From IMG/VR virus record IMGVR_UViG_3300044971_000758, positions 1-22,753 of that record: 22,753 nucleotides of DNA; one strand, given 5' to 3'. Positions within the stretch are counted from its first letter, which is position 1; every line of letters begins with the position of its first letter. The translations under genes and the position numbers were made by a program. The stretch comes from a virus. Shown here one piece after another: positions 5,938-10,618 of this stretch. The notes below the pieces were generated by a model. It was not told the origin of the DNA and ran no database searches. It worked only from the letters and a program-made list of their open reading frames with translations.

Positions 5938-6290
5938 GCTATTTTTTCTTTTGGGGTTTCTTCTTCCATAGGGGCTTCGTTTATTAGGCGTTGGAGGCAC
6001 TCGCGCACTTTGTCTGCGAATCGGTCGTCGTGCTCGATCAAGAAGCGCACCCGCTCCCGTGCATGCATTACCGCGCCATGATGCCGGTCGAGCCGGTAGC
6101 CTGTTTCCTGCAATGAGTGGTTTTCGCTCCAGATTGTGGCCACAAGTTGCCTTGGCTCAACCCACCGCGCAAATCGTGAGCGGCAAAGGATCTGTTCGGG
6201 CGTGACGGCAAAGACATCAGCCACAATGCGAACCAAAAACGCGAACTTGTCGGCTTCTGTGTCCTCGTAGAGTTTCCAATTTACCTTCAT
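5934..6290 (-). CDS. Stand-alone DnaA domain IV-like protein
   Basis: A 118-aa protein in which residues about 18-92 follow the DnaA C-terminal DNA-binding domain: VADVFAVTPEQILCRSR (VAxxFxVxxxDLxSxxR), EPRQLVATI (the ARQIAMYL helix), and LDRHHGAVMHARERV in place of the DnaA signature RDHTTVLHA. The AAA+ ATPase domain is absent. H71 is kept, but the two signature Thr are Gly72 and Ala73, so box recognition may differ. It could mark the phage origin, recruit host replication proteins, or compete with host DnaA. The ATG follows AAAGGGGG by 6 bases and overlaps the upstream stop as ATGA. Confidence 0.78.
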   Translation of the reverse strand: MKVNWKLYEDTEADKFAFLVRIVADVFAVTPEQILCRSRFARWVEPRQLVATIWSENHSLQETGYRLDRHHGAVMHARERVRFLIEHDDRFADKVRECLQRLINEAPMEEETPKEKIA

Positions 6291-6481
6291 GCCGCGCCCC
6301 CTTTCGGGTTGTTGTCGTCCTCATGGATCACGTACGCCCCCCAGACTGCCACGGATAGCAGGGAAGAGCCGTAGAATGCCCACATTTTCCACTTTGTCGG
6401 GGCTTCGAAGAGCGAGTCGACGAAAAGGAAAAGGAACAGGTGACCGAATATAGCCGCCGCCAGGATTGCTTGCTTTTTCAT
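6287..6481 (-). CDS. Small membrane protein, two TM segments
   Basis: A 64-aa protein: MKKQAILAAAIFGHLFLFLFV (first hydrophobic segment), SLFEAPTKWK loop, MWAFYGSSLLSVAVWGAYVI (second), and a polar tail DDNNPKGGAA. The ATG at 6481 overlaps the upstream TGA as ATGA and has AAAGGGGGG 4 bases upstream, so it is preferred to the ATG at 6514. It could be a holin-like or exclusion protein, but it lies in the early block without a lysis enzyme, so I leave the function open. Its stop overlaps the DnaA-like start. Confidence 0.7.
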   Translation of the reverse strand: MKKQAILAAAIFGHLFLFLFVDSLFEAPTKWKMWAFYGSSLLSVAVWGAYVIHEDDNNPKGGAA

Positions 6482-6690
6482 GCTGCCCCCCTTTCCAACC
6501 TTCGGCTTGTCCAAAGTAGTTTGGCAAACTCTCTGCGTTCAATTTGGATTCCATTGCACCCGATCATAAGGATACAGTGTTTCATGTGAATGCCCTTGTC
6601 GGTTATGATGTTGACGCGCTCCCCGTAAAACGGGCTTTCTATGATGTATGAGCGGCTTCTGCTGTCTAATTTTTTAGATGTTATTTTCAT
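6478..6690 (-). CDS. Hypothetical basic protein, 70 aa
   Basis: A 70-aa protein with a beta-rich N-terminal half (KITSKKLDSRSRSYIIESPF, ERVNIITDKGIH), a hydrophobic strand (CILMIGCNGIQI) and a basic C-terminal helix. No family is recognised. The start lies behind an unusual SD-less leader built from repeated CAAAC/GAAAC units. Its last codons carry AAAGGGGGG, which appears to serve as the ribosome-binding site of the overlapping next gene. Confidence 0.7.
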   Translation of the reverse strand: MKITSKKLDSRSRSYIIESPFYGERVNIITDKGIHMKHCILMIGCNGIQIERREFAKLLWTSRRLERGAA

Positions 6691-6720
6691 GGTTTCGTTT
6701 TCGTTTCGTTTGTTTGTGGT

Positions 6721-7032
6721 TTATTCAAGCGACCAGTCGACATCGTCAGCCGGCGGGTCGATATGTTTTCGCCCCCATAGGGTTTCCAATCGGTGCAAGT
6801 CGATGCCAAGGCATGCCAAGACATCAGCATAGGTTTCAGCGTCGATGTTGCAAAGCGCGGCCTTGTCGTTTGCGTGGTATTCCATGAGCAACGGAAACAT
6901 TTCGTGGTCTTCGTGGTGGTCGATTTCCTCCGCCGCTTTTTGGATGCATTCAAGCACCCAGGGCGCATCATCCGTGGACACCCCTGCCCCCGTGATAAGG
7001 GCAAGGGCTTGCGCTTTCCATTGTGGCATCAT
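6721..7032 (-). CDS. Hypothetical acidic phage protein, 103 aa
   Basis: A 103-aa protein, acidic and helical, with a His/Asp/Glu-rich stretch (EIDHHEDHEMFPLLMEYHAND) that could bind metal. It ends DDVDWSLE. An overlapping ORF in another frame (6687-7004) is Thr/Arg/Lys-rich and non-natural in composition, so this frame is chosen. It starts with two ATGs (7032, 7029); AAAGGGGG lies 6 bases upstream of the first, and the upstream gene's TGA is embedded in ATGATG. Function unknown. Confidence 0.75.
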   Translation of the reverse strand: MMPQWKAQALALITGAGVSTDDAPWVLECIQKAAEEIDHHEDHEMFPLLMEYHANDKAALCNIDAETYADVLACLGIDLHRLETLWGRKHIDPPADDVDWSLE

Positions 7033-7184
7033 GGCTTACCCCCTTTCCCGTTTATGCTTTGCAAGTAGGTTTCCACGGGCACGGCGTGAAAGTCGGGTTT
7101 CAATAGTGCAACCTTGCGCGGATCGTAAATTTCCGCCACGGCCTTTCCCGTCCGCTTGTCGATGATGATCCATGAATTAGTTAT
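7029..7184 (-). CDS. Small phage protein with probable ATA start
   Basis: A 51-aa frame: (I/M)TNSWIIIDKRTGKAVAEIYD, then PRKVALLKPDFHAVPVETYL, then QSINGKGGKP and TGA. The composition and the pattern W-I-I-D-(K/R)-TGK-x-V-x-E-...-YL resemble small proteins common in phage genomes. No ATG, GTG or TTG exists in frame between the upstream in-frame TAG and this sequence. The only sensibly placed codon is ATA at 7184, with AAAGGGGG exactly 5 bases upstream, as for the neighbouring genes. An in-frame GTG further down would remove the conserved-looking N-terminus. The stop overlaps the next start. Alternatives are an ATG-to-ATA mutation, a sequencing error, or a +1 frameshift from the upstream gene. 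Confidence 0.6.
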   Translation of the reverse strand: MTNSWIIIDKRTGKAVAEIYDPRKVALLKPDFHAVPVETYLQSINGKGGKP

Positions 7185-7503
7185 GCAGTCCCCCTTTCGC
7201 CTTGGAAATGGCCGATTCTGCTATTTCACGGCATACGCGGCAAAGATCGGCCAGATTTTCCCGCTGTATTTCCACGCTTGCGGGTGACAGTCCAACGGCT
7301 AGGGACTCCAACGCAGCGAGCAAGTCGGGCGCGGCAGCGATTAGGCGGGCATTCGCTTCGGCTTCGGTTTGATTGTCGGGCCATTCCGAGAGCCTAGCGA
7401 TTTCCACAAGCTCGCTGTCGATTGCCCATGCGTGATCAGGGCTGGCATCGAGTGTGACGGGATACCAAGGGCCAGGCGTGTGTGTGTGTGTGTCTGTTTT
7501 CAT
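7177..7503 (-). CDS. HTPGPW-type hypothetical phage protein
   Basis: A 108-aa protein of a type very common in phages and prophages: N-terminal HTPGPW, a beta region ending IARL, then EANARLIAAAPDLLAALESL. Function is unknown. Near the start, eight GT units on the plus strand (7478-7493) encode the THTHT stretch. It is the first gene downstream of the hammerhead ribozyme, so after cleavage its mRNA would start with the 17-base stem-loop I of the ribozyme. The ATG lies behind an SD-less leader (CCACGAAAAAACA). Its last codons provide the AAAGGGGG used by the next gene. Confidence 0.85.
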   Translation of the reverse strand: MKTDTHTHTPGPWYPVTLDASPDHAWAIDSELVEIARLSEWPDNQTEAEANARLIAAAPDLLAALESLAVGLSPASVEIQRENLADLCRVCREIAESAISKAKGGLHN

Positions 7504-7524
7504 TGTTTTTTCGTGGTTTGTTTT

Positions 7525-7574
7525 GATCTCATCAGCACGGGAGAAACCCGTGGACGGCTCGCGCCGTTTCGATC
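7525..7574 (-). ncRNA. Type II hammerhead ribozyme
   Basis: Read on the minus strand from 7574 to 7525, all core elements are present. GATC then GAA (positions 12-14). Stem III: ACGGC/GCCGT with a GCGA (GNRA) tetraloop, including the A15.1-U16.1 pair. The cleavage triplet is GTC, cutting 3' of C at 7553. Stem I: CACGGG/CCCGTG, 6 bp with loop TTTCT. The conserved CTGATGA follows directly, then GATC, which pairs with the first GATC to form a 4-bp stem II (G10.1-C11.1 kept). The open end is at stem II, so this is a type II hammerhead. It starts 10 bases after the stop of the 7585-7791 gene and ends 21 bases before the ATG at 7503. Confidence 0.93.
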
Positions 7575-7584
7575 TGGTGGTTTT

Positions 7585-7791
7585 TTAATGCATGCGGCCT
7601 GACATGAAGTGATCGTCCATCGCTGCTGCCTCGAAGTCGCGCCATGCCTGCTTTGCTGCTTCGCCTGTCATGATTGACTTGTCAACCGGGAAGTAAAGCA
7701 CAAGGTCGCCTCGCCTTATTTTTTCTCCGGTTTTTGTGATTGAGTCAAATTTAGCATTAATCCATCTAGGGTCGCTGGTGTACGTTCTCAT
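7585..7791 (-). CDS. Hypothetical phage protein, 68 aa
   Basis: A 68-aa protein (MRTYTSDPRWINAKFDSITKTGEKIRR...) with a beta-strand N-terminal half containing GEKIRRGDLVLYFPVDKS, an SH3-like look, and a helical C-terminal half (AAKQAWRDFEAAAMDDHF). Similar small proteins occur in phage early regions, but I know no function. It has a strongly A-rich SD-less leader (AAACAAAACAAAACAAATC before ATG). It is the last gene upstream of the hammerhead ribozyme; its mRNA would gain a new 3' end on cleavage. Confidence 0.75.
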   Translation of the reverse strand: MRTYTSDPRWINAKFDSITKTGEKIRRGDLVLYFPVDKSIMTGEAAKQAWRDFEAAAMDDHFMSGRMH

Positions 7792-7808
7792 GATTTGTTT
7801 TGTTTTGT

Positions 7809-7991
7809 TTAAATGTCGAAGTTATGTGTAAAGTACTGGCACATGACGCGCCGGTTAAGTGTGATGGGTTTGTTTGTTTCCGTAGATGCCTCGAGTTGCT
7901 TATACCTCTCCAATCTCCGCGAGGTGATCTGCAAAACAAGTTCAAGTTCCGCAATGCGCTTGCGTGCTTTGGTGAGTTGCTTTTTAGCCAT
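7809..7991 (-). CDS. Small coiled-coil basic protein
   Basis: A 60-aa protein from the ATG at 7991: MAKKQLTKARKRIAELELVL, then a helix rich in Arg/Leu/Glu and a short polar C-terminus. It reads as a short coiled coil. The frame is open to 8063, but the extension (MAAWAACPISMPSACQLNRS) overlaps the lipoprotein gene and lacks the same character, so 7991 is preferred; it lies 4 bases after the lipoprotein stop. Function unknown. Confidence 0.6.
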   Translation of the reverse strand: MAKKQLTKARKRIAELELVLQITSRRLERYKQLEASTETNKPITLNRRVMCQYFTHNFDI

Positions 7992-7995
7992 AACG

Positions 7996-8127
7996 TTATT
8001 TTCTGAACGGTTCAGCTGACATGCGGAAGGCATCGAGATCGGACATGCCGCCCAGGCAGCCACTAGTCACTGCTACAGCAAGGCAAAGCAAAGCCACAAG
8101 GACGAAAAATAGCAGATAGCCCTTCAC
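7996..8127 (-). CDS. 43-aa lipoprotein with lipobox
   Basis: The GTG at 8127 overlaps the upstream TGA as GTGA and has a strong SD (AAGGAGG, 5-6 bases upstream), one of the best in the window. The product begins MKGYLLFFVLVALLCLAVAV, a signal peptide, followed by TSGC (Cys24), a lipobox-like site. The mature part would be only 20 residues. It would be anchored to the membrane by lipid. Small phage lipoproteins of this size include superinfection-exclusion proteins (for example T5 Llp) and o-spanins. The early position and lack of lysis genes favour exclusion, but this is inference. Confidence 0.65.
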   Translation of the reverse strand: MKGYLLFFVLVALLCLAVAVTSGCLGGMSDLDAFRMSAEPFRK

Positions 8128-8516
8128 GCGCTCCTCCTTCCCATGTAACGATTGGTCGATCCGGCTAGGTGCTTATCAAATACGGCTGAGGCAATTTTTC
8201 CCTCGTGTCCCCGTTCATGCAGGCGGATATAGCAGCACTCAGCCCCGGTTTCCTGATTGGAAAATGACTTGCCAAGCGAACCGCCGTCTACTTTATTACG
8301 CGCCAAACCTAGACGAGTTAGGTGGTTTTCGCCGTCGATCAAATCTTTCAATCTGGAAAGCACTGCGTCGACGAACTCCGGGCTGCCATCGATTCGAATA
8401 CCGCACGCACCGTATTTAGAGCCGGTGGCCTTGTATGGGATAGCGCGGAAGTGTGGCATGATAGGAAGATTTTCCGGGAGTTCTTTCCACTGTCTGAGTG
8501 TGTCTTGTTTTTTCAT
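8124..8516 (-). CDS. Hypothetical phage protein, 130 aa
   Basis: A 130-aa protein with PHFRAIPYKATGSKYGACGI, RIDGSPEFVDAVLSRLKDLI, GENHLTRLGLARNKV, and CCYIRLHERGHEG. It resembles phage proteins that often sit beside the Cys-cluster protein upstream, but no function is known to me. The C-terminal HERGHEG has His/Glu spacing that could bind metal but does not match HExxH. The ATG is preceded by CAGAAAATCG and a C/T-rich tandem repeat (8526-8557). Its last codons contain the SD of the overlapping lipoprotein gene. Confidence 0.75.
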   Translation of the reverse strand: MKKQDTLRQWKELPENLPIMPHFRAIPYKATGSKYGACGIRIDGSPEFVDAVLSRLKDLIDGENHLTRLGLARNKVDGGSLGKSFSNQETGAECCYIRLHERGHEGKIASAVFDKHLAGSTNRYMGRRSA

Positions 8517-8525
8517 CGATTTTCT

Positions 8526-8557
8526 GGAATTAGGTTGGAATTAGGTTAGGGATTAGG
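8526..8557. repeat. Tandem GGAATTAGGTT repeats
   Basis: Two exact 11-base units (8526-8536, 8537-8547) and a third degenerate copy (AGGGATTAGG, 8548-8557) lie in the short gap between the 8553-9272 gene and the 8124-8516 gene, covering the stop codon of the former. In the leftward mRNA this is a CCTAATTCCAA-type unstructured leader. Confidence 0.7.
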
Positions 8558-9272
8558 ACATAGCAGCAGCAACAGCCCGTGATTTTTTGGCACCGTGCGG
8601 GTTGATCCACACTGAGGGTTGACGCTGCTTGCTAAGGCCGGCGCACAGTTTGCATTGCGCGCATGTCAACCCTTTGGAATCACTCAGGCATTCGATAGCG
8701 TCAGCCGGCTTTTCAGGCGATACGTGAAACGTGCGAAAACCTAGGCTCGAGGCTAGGCGCAAGCTACTCTCCGTTTCCGTCGATGCCATGAAATAGGCTG
8801 CATACCCGTGAGCAAGTGGGTTTTCTTTCCAATCATGGAAATACCCCGTCCACCCGTTAGACAGTGAAGCTATAGCCTTTACCTTGGCCAAGGGTAGCAA
8901 CGTTGGATTGCCATAGGCTCCAAACCGAACCTTGCGACCGGCGAATGCCTGAGGGTATTGAAACGGGTGCAAATCCGGGTATCCACCGCGCTTAAATTTT
9001 TTCCAGATAGCAGCCGGGCCTTGCCCTACGTTCACGTAACAGCCATTGCCACTAGCAAACGGGCAGCCCTTGCAAACGGTTGATGCGTCGATCTTACTTG
9101 CCACCGTTTCAACCGGGTGCATGTTCTCGAGTAAAAACCAGATTTGCGCCATGTCTCCGGTTTTCCGGTTCTCGGTCTCTAACGTCACAATTGCCACGTA
9201 TGGCTGACCATTAACGTTTCCACGGTGCAGCACGTAGCCACTTGCCTTTTCAATTTTTTGCGTTGGTTCCAT
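8553..9272 (-). CDS. Cys-cluster phage protein (possible Fe-S or zinc)
   Basis: A 239-aa protein, the first gene of the leftward block. It has two Cys clusters: C67-x2-C70-x7-C78 and C195-x8-C204-x2-C207-x2-C210. Between them are VRFGAYGNPTLLPL, SNGWTGYFHDW, and GFRTFHVSPEKP, which alternate strand and helix as in a TIM-barrel-like enzyme. The C-terminus WINPHGAKK is also family-like. I recall this as a recurring phage family of unknown function (possibly DUF7227, from memory). The clusters suggest a bound metal or Fe-S centre; it is not a canonical CxxxCxxC radical-SAM site. It has an SD-less A-rich leader. Confidence 0.75.
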   Translation of the reverse strand: MEPTQKIEKASGYVLHRGNVNGQPYVAIVTLETENRKTGDMAQIWFLLENMHPVETVASKIDASTVCKGCPFASGNGCYVNVGQGPAAIWKKFKRGGYPDLHPFQYPQAFAGRKVRFGAYGNPTLLPLAKVKAIASLSNGWTGYFHDWKENPLAHGYAAYFMASTETESSLRLASSLGFRTFHVSPEKPADAIECLSDSKGLTCAQCKLCAGLSKQRQPSVWINPHGAKKSRAVAAAMS

Positions 9273-9301
9273 TGTTATTTAAGGTTGGATTGAATGCCAC
9301 C

Positions 9302-9313
9302 GTTGCCGGCAAC
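9302..9313. promoter_or_regulatory. 12-bp perfect palindrome GTTGCCGGCAAC
   Basis: A perfect 12-base inverted repeat about 30 bases upstream of the first leftward gene. A partial copy (TGCCGGCA) recurs near 10,004. It is a possible operator for a dimeric repressor; no repressor gene is identified here. Confidence 0.4.
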
Positions 9314-9341
9314 ACGTGCAACCTATGGCATGGCGGAAAGA

Positions 9342-9397
9342 TTGCCAATAAAATTTGCCAATGTCTCAAAAATATATTTCAACTTTATGCTTGCCAA
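9342..9397. repeat. Three TTGCCAA direct repeats
   Basis: TTGCCAA occurs at 9342, 9355 and 9391, the first two as TTGCCAAT 13 bases apart. On the minus strand the third supplies TTGGCA (9392-9397), which could act as a -35 box with a -10-like TATTTT (9369-9374, spacer 17) or TATATT (9371-9376, spacer 15). These are candidate regulator sites or a secondary leftward promoter. Confidence 0.35.
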
Positions 9398-9579
9398 CTC
9401 ACCAAACCCTTAAAAACAAGGCATTCCACGCAATCACAAGCAAGGAACAAATCCCACGGCCAGCGTCAACTTTCAACCACTAGGACAACCAAACCACTAG
9501 GGAACCAAGCTTCGGAGCGTCTAGCTATCCCCTAAAAGGTAGGGTGATGAAGTAAAGCGGAGAGAATAAGAAGAAGCAA

Positions 9580-9615
9580 AGGGAATAGGATAGCACGCTA
9601 TGGAATCCATTCCCT
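9580..9615. other. Imperfect hairpin AGGGAAT...ATTCCCT
   Basis: AGGGAAT (9580-9586) pairs with ATTCCCT (9609-9615), followed inward by GG/CC and ATAG/CTAT around a CACG loop, with two small bulges. It follows a purine-rich run (about 9545-9595). It would fold in RNA from either strand. There is no U-tract, so it is not an obvious terminator; a structured leader or origin element is possible. Confidence 0.4.
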
Positions 9616-9723
9616 CACTTGAAAGAATCAATCACCGCGCTTGAGCTTATAACAAAGCATCAACTTGACGCGTCGCAGACCCTCCTATGGTCGGGTGCGC
9701 TTTGGCTTACTGAACACGCAGTG

Positions 9724-9751
9724 ATTTTACACAAGCCACGAAATCCGTCAA
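9724..9751 (-). promoter_or_regulatory. Leftward sigma70-like promoter
   Basis: On the minus strand, TTGACG (9746-9751, 5/6 to TTGACA) and TAAAAT (9724-9729, 5/6 to TATAAT) are 16 bases apart. Transcription would start near 9716 and give a leader of about 445 bases before the ATG at 9272. It is the best bacterial-type promoter I see in the region and would drive the whole early block. Confidence 0.5.
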
Positions 9752-9857
9752 GGAAAAATCCATACTGCAACTAAATTGCGTTAAGGTAAATGACGCTATA
9801 TGTAGACAAGCAAGGTCAACTCAAGGCATGGCATCAACCCATAGCGTACATCAAGGC

Positions 9858-9936
9858 AATGTTCCACAAGGTTAGCGTGAAACACAAGTCGACGGCCATT
9901 GGCACAGCTACAAATGTTCCACGGAATGTTCCACGG
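9858..9936. repeat. Iteron-like AATGTTCCAC repeats
   Basis: AATGTTCCACGG occurs twice in perfect tandem (9913-9924 and 9925-9936), and AATGTTCCAC once more at 9858-9867. Nearby are other short direct repeats: CGCATGAAC at 10018 and 10032 (14-base spacing), and GATTCAA twice near 9970-9990. Such clusters are common at initiator or regulator binding sites. Confidence 0.5.
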
Positions 9937-10022
9937 AGCAAGGCAAGGCACACTCTCCAGCCCAGCGCGTGATTCAAGCTCACGATTCAAACGACCGTTT
10001 ACATTGCCGGCATTGCACGCAT

Positions 10023-10032
10023 GAACATGTTC
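10023..10032. promoter_or_regulatory. Palindrome GAACATGTTC
   Basis: A perfect 10-base palindrome overlapping the CGCATGAAC direct repeats, just left of the strand-composition switch. Candidate protein-binding site. Confidence 0.3.
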
Positions 10033-10097
10033 GCATGAACACCAGGACAAATCATTAGTGCCACGCTAAGGTATGACGGGGGGAGGGGATCGCGACT

Positions 10098-10110
10098 TTA
10101 CAACTTGTAA
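10098..10110. promoter_or_regulatory. Operator-like palindrome TTACAA-C-TTGTAA
   Basis: Two perfect 6-base arms around a single C, a typical arrangement for a dimeric helix-turn-helix repressor. It lies close to the point where strand composition switches, about 40 bases left of an AT-rich stretch (TTTAAAATTTTGC). It could control divergent transcription. Confidence 0.4.
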
Positions 10111-10286
10111 CAATTCCTATCCATGACCCGCCAGATTTAAAATTTTGCAAAGGGGGCAGTTACCTACTATTGGAGATTGTTGGTGTGATTCGTTGTTAGT
10201 GGGGCAGTTCCCGTTCGGGGTTATTTGGGGATAGGTCTAGTGTATTGTGCTTAAATGTGCTAGATAGGTAACATTTGTGTTTATGG

Positions 10287-10316
10287 TTGACATTATGTGT
10301 GGGATTGTGGTAATTG
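10287..10316 (+). promoter_or_regulatory. Possible rightward promoter, consensus -35 only
   Basis: A consensus TTGACA (10287-10292) is followed 18 bases later by TAATTG (10311-10316), a poor -10. It is upstream of and co-directional with the virion operon. The -35 is perfect but the weak -10 makes the call uncertain; late transcription may need an activator or a phage factor. Confidence 0.28.
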
Positions 10317-10324
10317 GTTGTGTG

Positions 10325-10345
10325 AGCGCGAGATGGACTTGCGCT
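10325..10345 (+). other. Leader hairpin before the virion operon
   Basis: AGCGCGAG (10325-10332) pairs with CTTGCGCT (10338-10345), an 8-bp stem with one G-U and a 5-base loop. It ends 18 bases before the first virion ATG; the sequence between is A/T-rich and free of SD. It may stabilise the 5' end of the late mRNA or expose the start. Confidence 0.4.
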
Positions 10346-10363
10346 TAGAAACTTATTTATATT

Positions 10364-10618
10364 ATGCCTAGAGGCGATTCATACGATCTTCAGGGTCAAG
10401 GCGGTGGACAAGTGTACAACGCTGGTGGCAGTGCTGTAGGCCCGTTCCGTTGGGTTCAGTTTGTGAACGACACGGTGTTGAGTGCAATCTCTGCGCCTAA
10501 CCTTACGGATTCTGGTTCCAAGTTGATCACCATTACGATCCCTGCTGGGTTCGGCCTTGGTGGTACAATCAACAGCTTTACCGTGACATCTGGTGTTGTT
10601 ATTGGTTACCGCGCCTAA
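10364..10618 (+). CDS. Small Gly-rich structural protein
   Basis: An 84-aa protein: a flexible Gly/Gln-rich N-terminus (DLQGQGGGQVYNAGGSAVGP), then beta strands (FRWVQFVNDTVLSAI, KLITITIPAGFGLGGTI, FTVTSGVVIGYRA). It looks like a small all-beta virion protein, perhaps a decoration protein or a tail-attached trimer, but no family is recognised. It is the first gene of the rightward operon. Its TAA shares one base with the next ATG (TAATG at 10616-10620), implying coupling. There is no SD; the leader is A/T-rich. Confidence 0.75.
   Translation: MPRGDSYDLQGQGGGQVYNAGGSAVGPFRWVQFVNDTVLSAISAPNLTDSGSKLITITIPAGFGLGGTINSFTVTSGVVIGYRA

Larger units (their letters stand above)
9273..10363. other. Divergent gene-free control region, candidate origin
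   Basis: No convincing gene in 1.09 kb; the ORFs present (such as 9796-10050 minus and 9790-9972 plus) have unnatural composition. The plus strand is A/C-rich on the left (9421-9480: 43 of 60 bases A or C) and G/T-rich on the right (10281-10340: 45 of 60 G or T), with the switch near 10,060. It contains palindromes, short direct repeats, hairpins and a leftward promoter, listed separately. Outward transcription from here would serve both gene blocks. No perfect DnaA box (TTATCCACA) was seen. Confidence 0.7.

Noticed and set aside
6687-7004. A 105-aa minus-strand ORF overlapping the 6721-7032 gene in another frame
   Set aside because: Its Thr/Arg/Lys-rich, low-complexity composition is typical of a shadow frame; the 6721-7032 frame has natural composition and a coupled start.
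7029-7503. A +1 programmed frameshift fusing the HTPGPW-type protein to the next small protein
   Set aside because: The AAAGGGGG run could slip, but a -1 shift meets a stop at once and +1 shifts are rare. The same motif precedes ordinary starts nearby, so an independent ATA start is simpler. Not fully excluded.
9242-9535. A 97-aa plus-strand ORF overlapping the start of the Cys-cluster gene
   Set aside because: Antisense to a well-supported gene start, with unnatural composition (Asn/Gln/Thr-rich).
9790-9972. A 60-aa plus-strand ORF in the control region
   Set aside because: Contains the repeat-encoded NVPRNVPR and no recognisable domain; the A/C-rich strand bias explains the open frame.
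9796-10050. An 84-aa minus-strand ORF in the control region
   Set aside because: Cys/His-rich random-looking sequence that runs over the tandem repeats; no start context and no family resemblance.
10115-10235. DnaA boxes in the control region (CCTATCCAT and its inverted relative near 10,230)
   Set aside because: Each differs from TTATCCACA at two or more positions; too weak to call.
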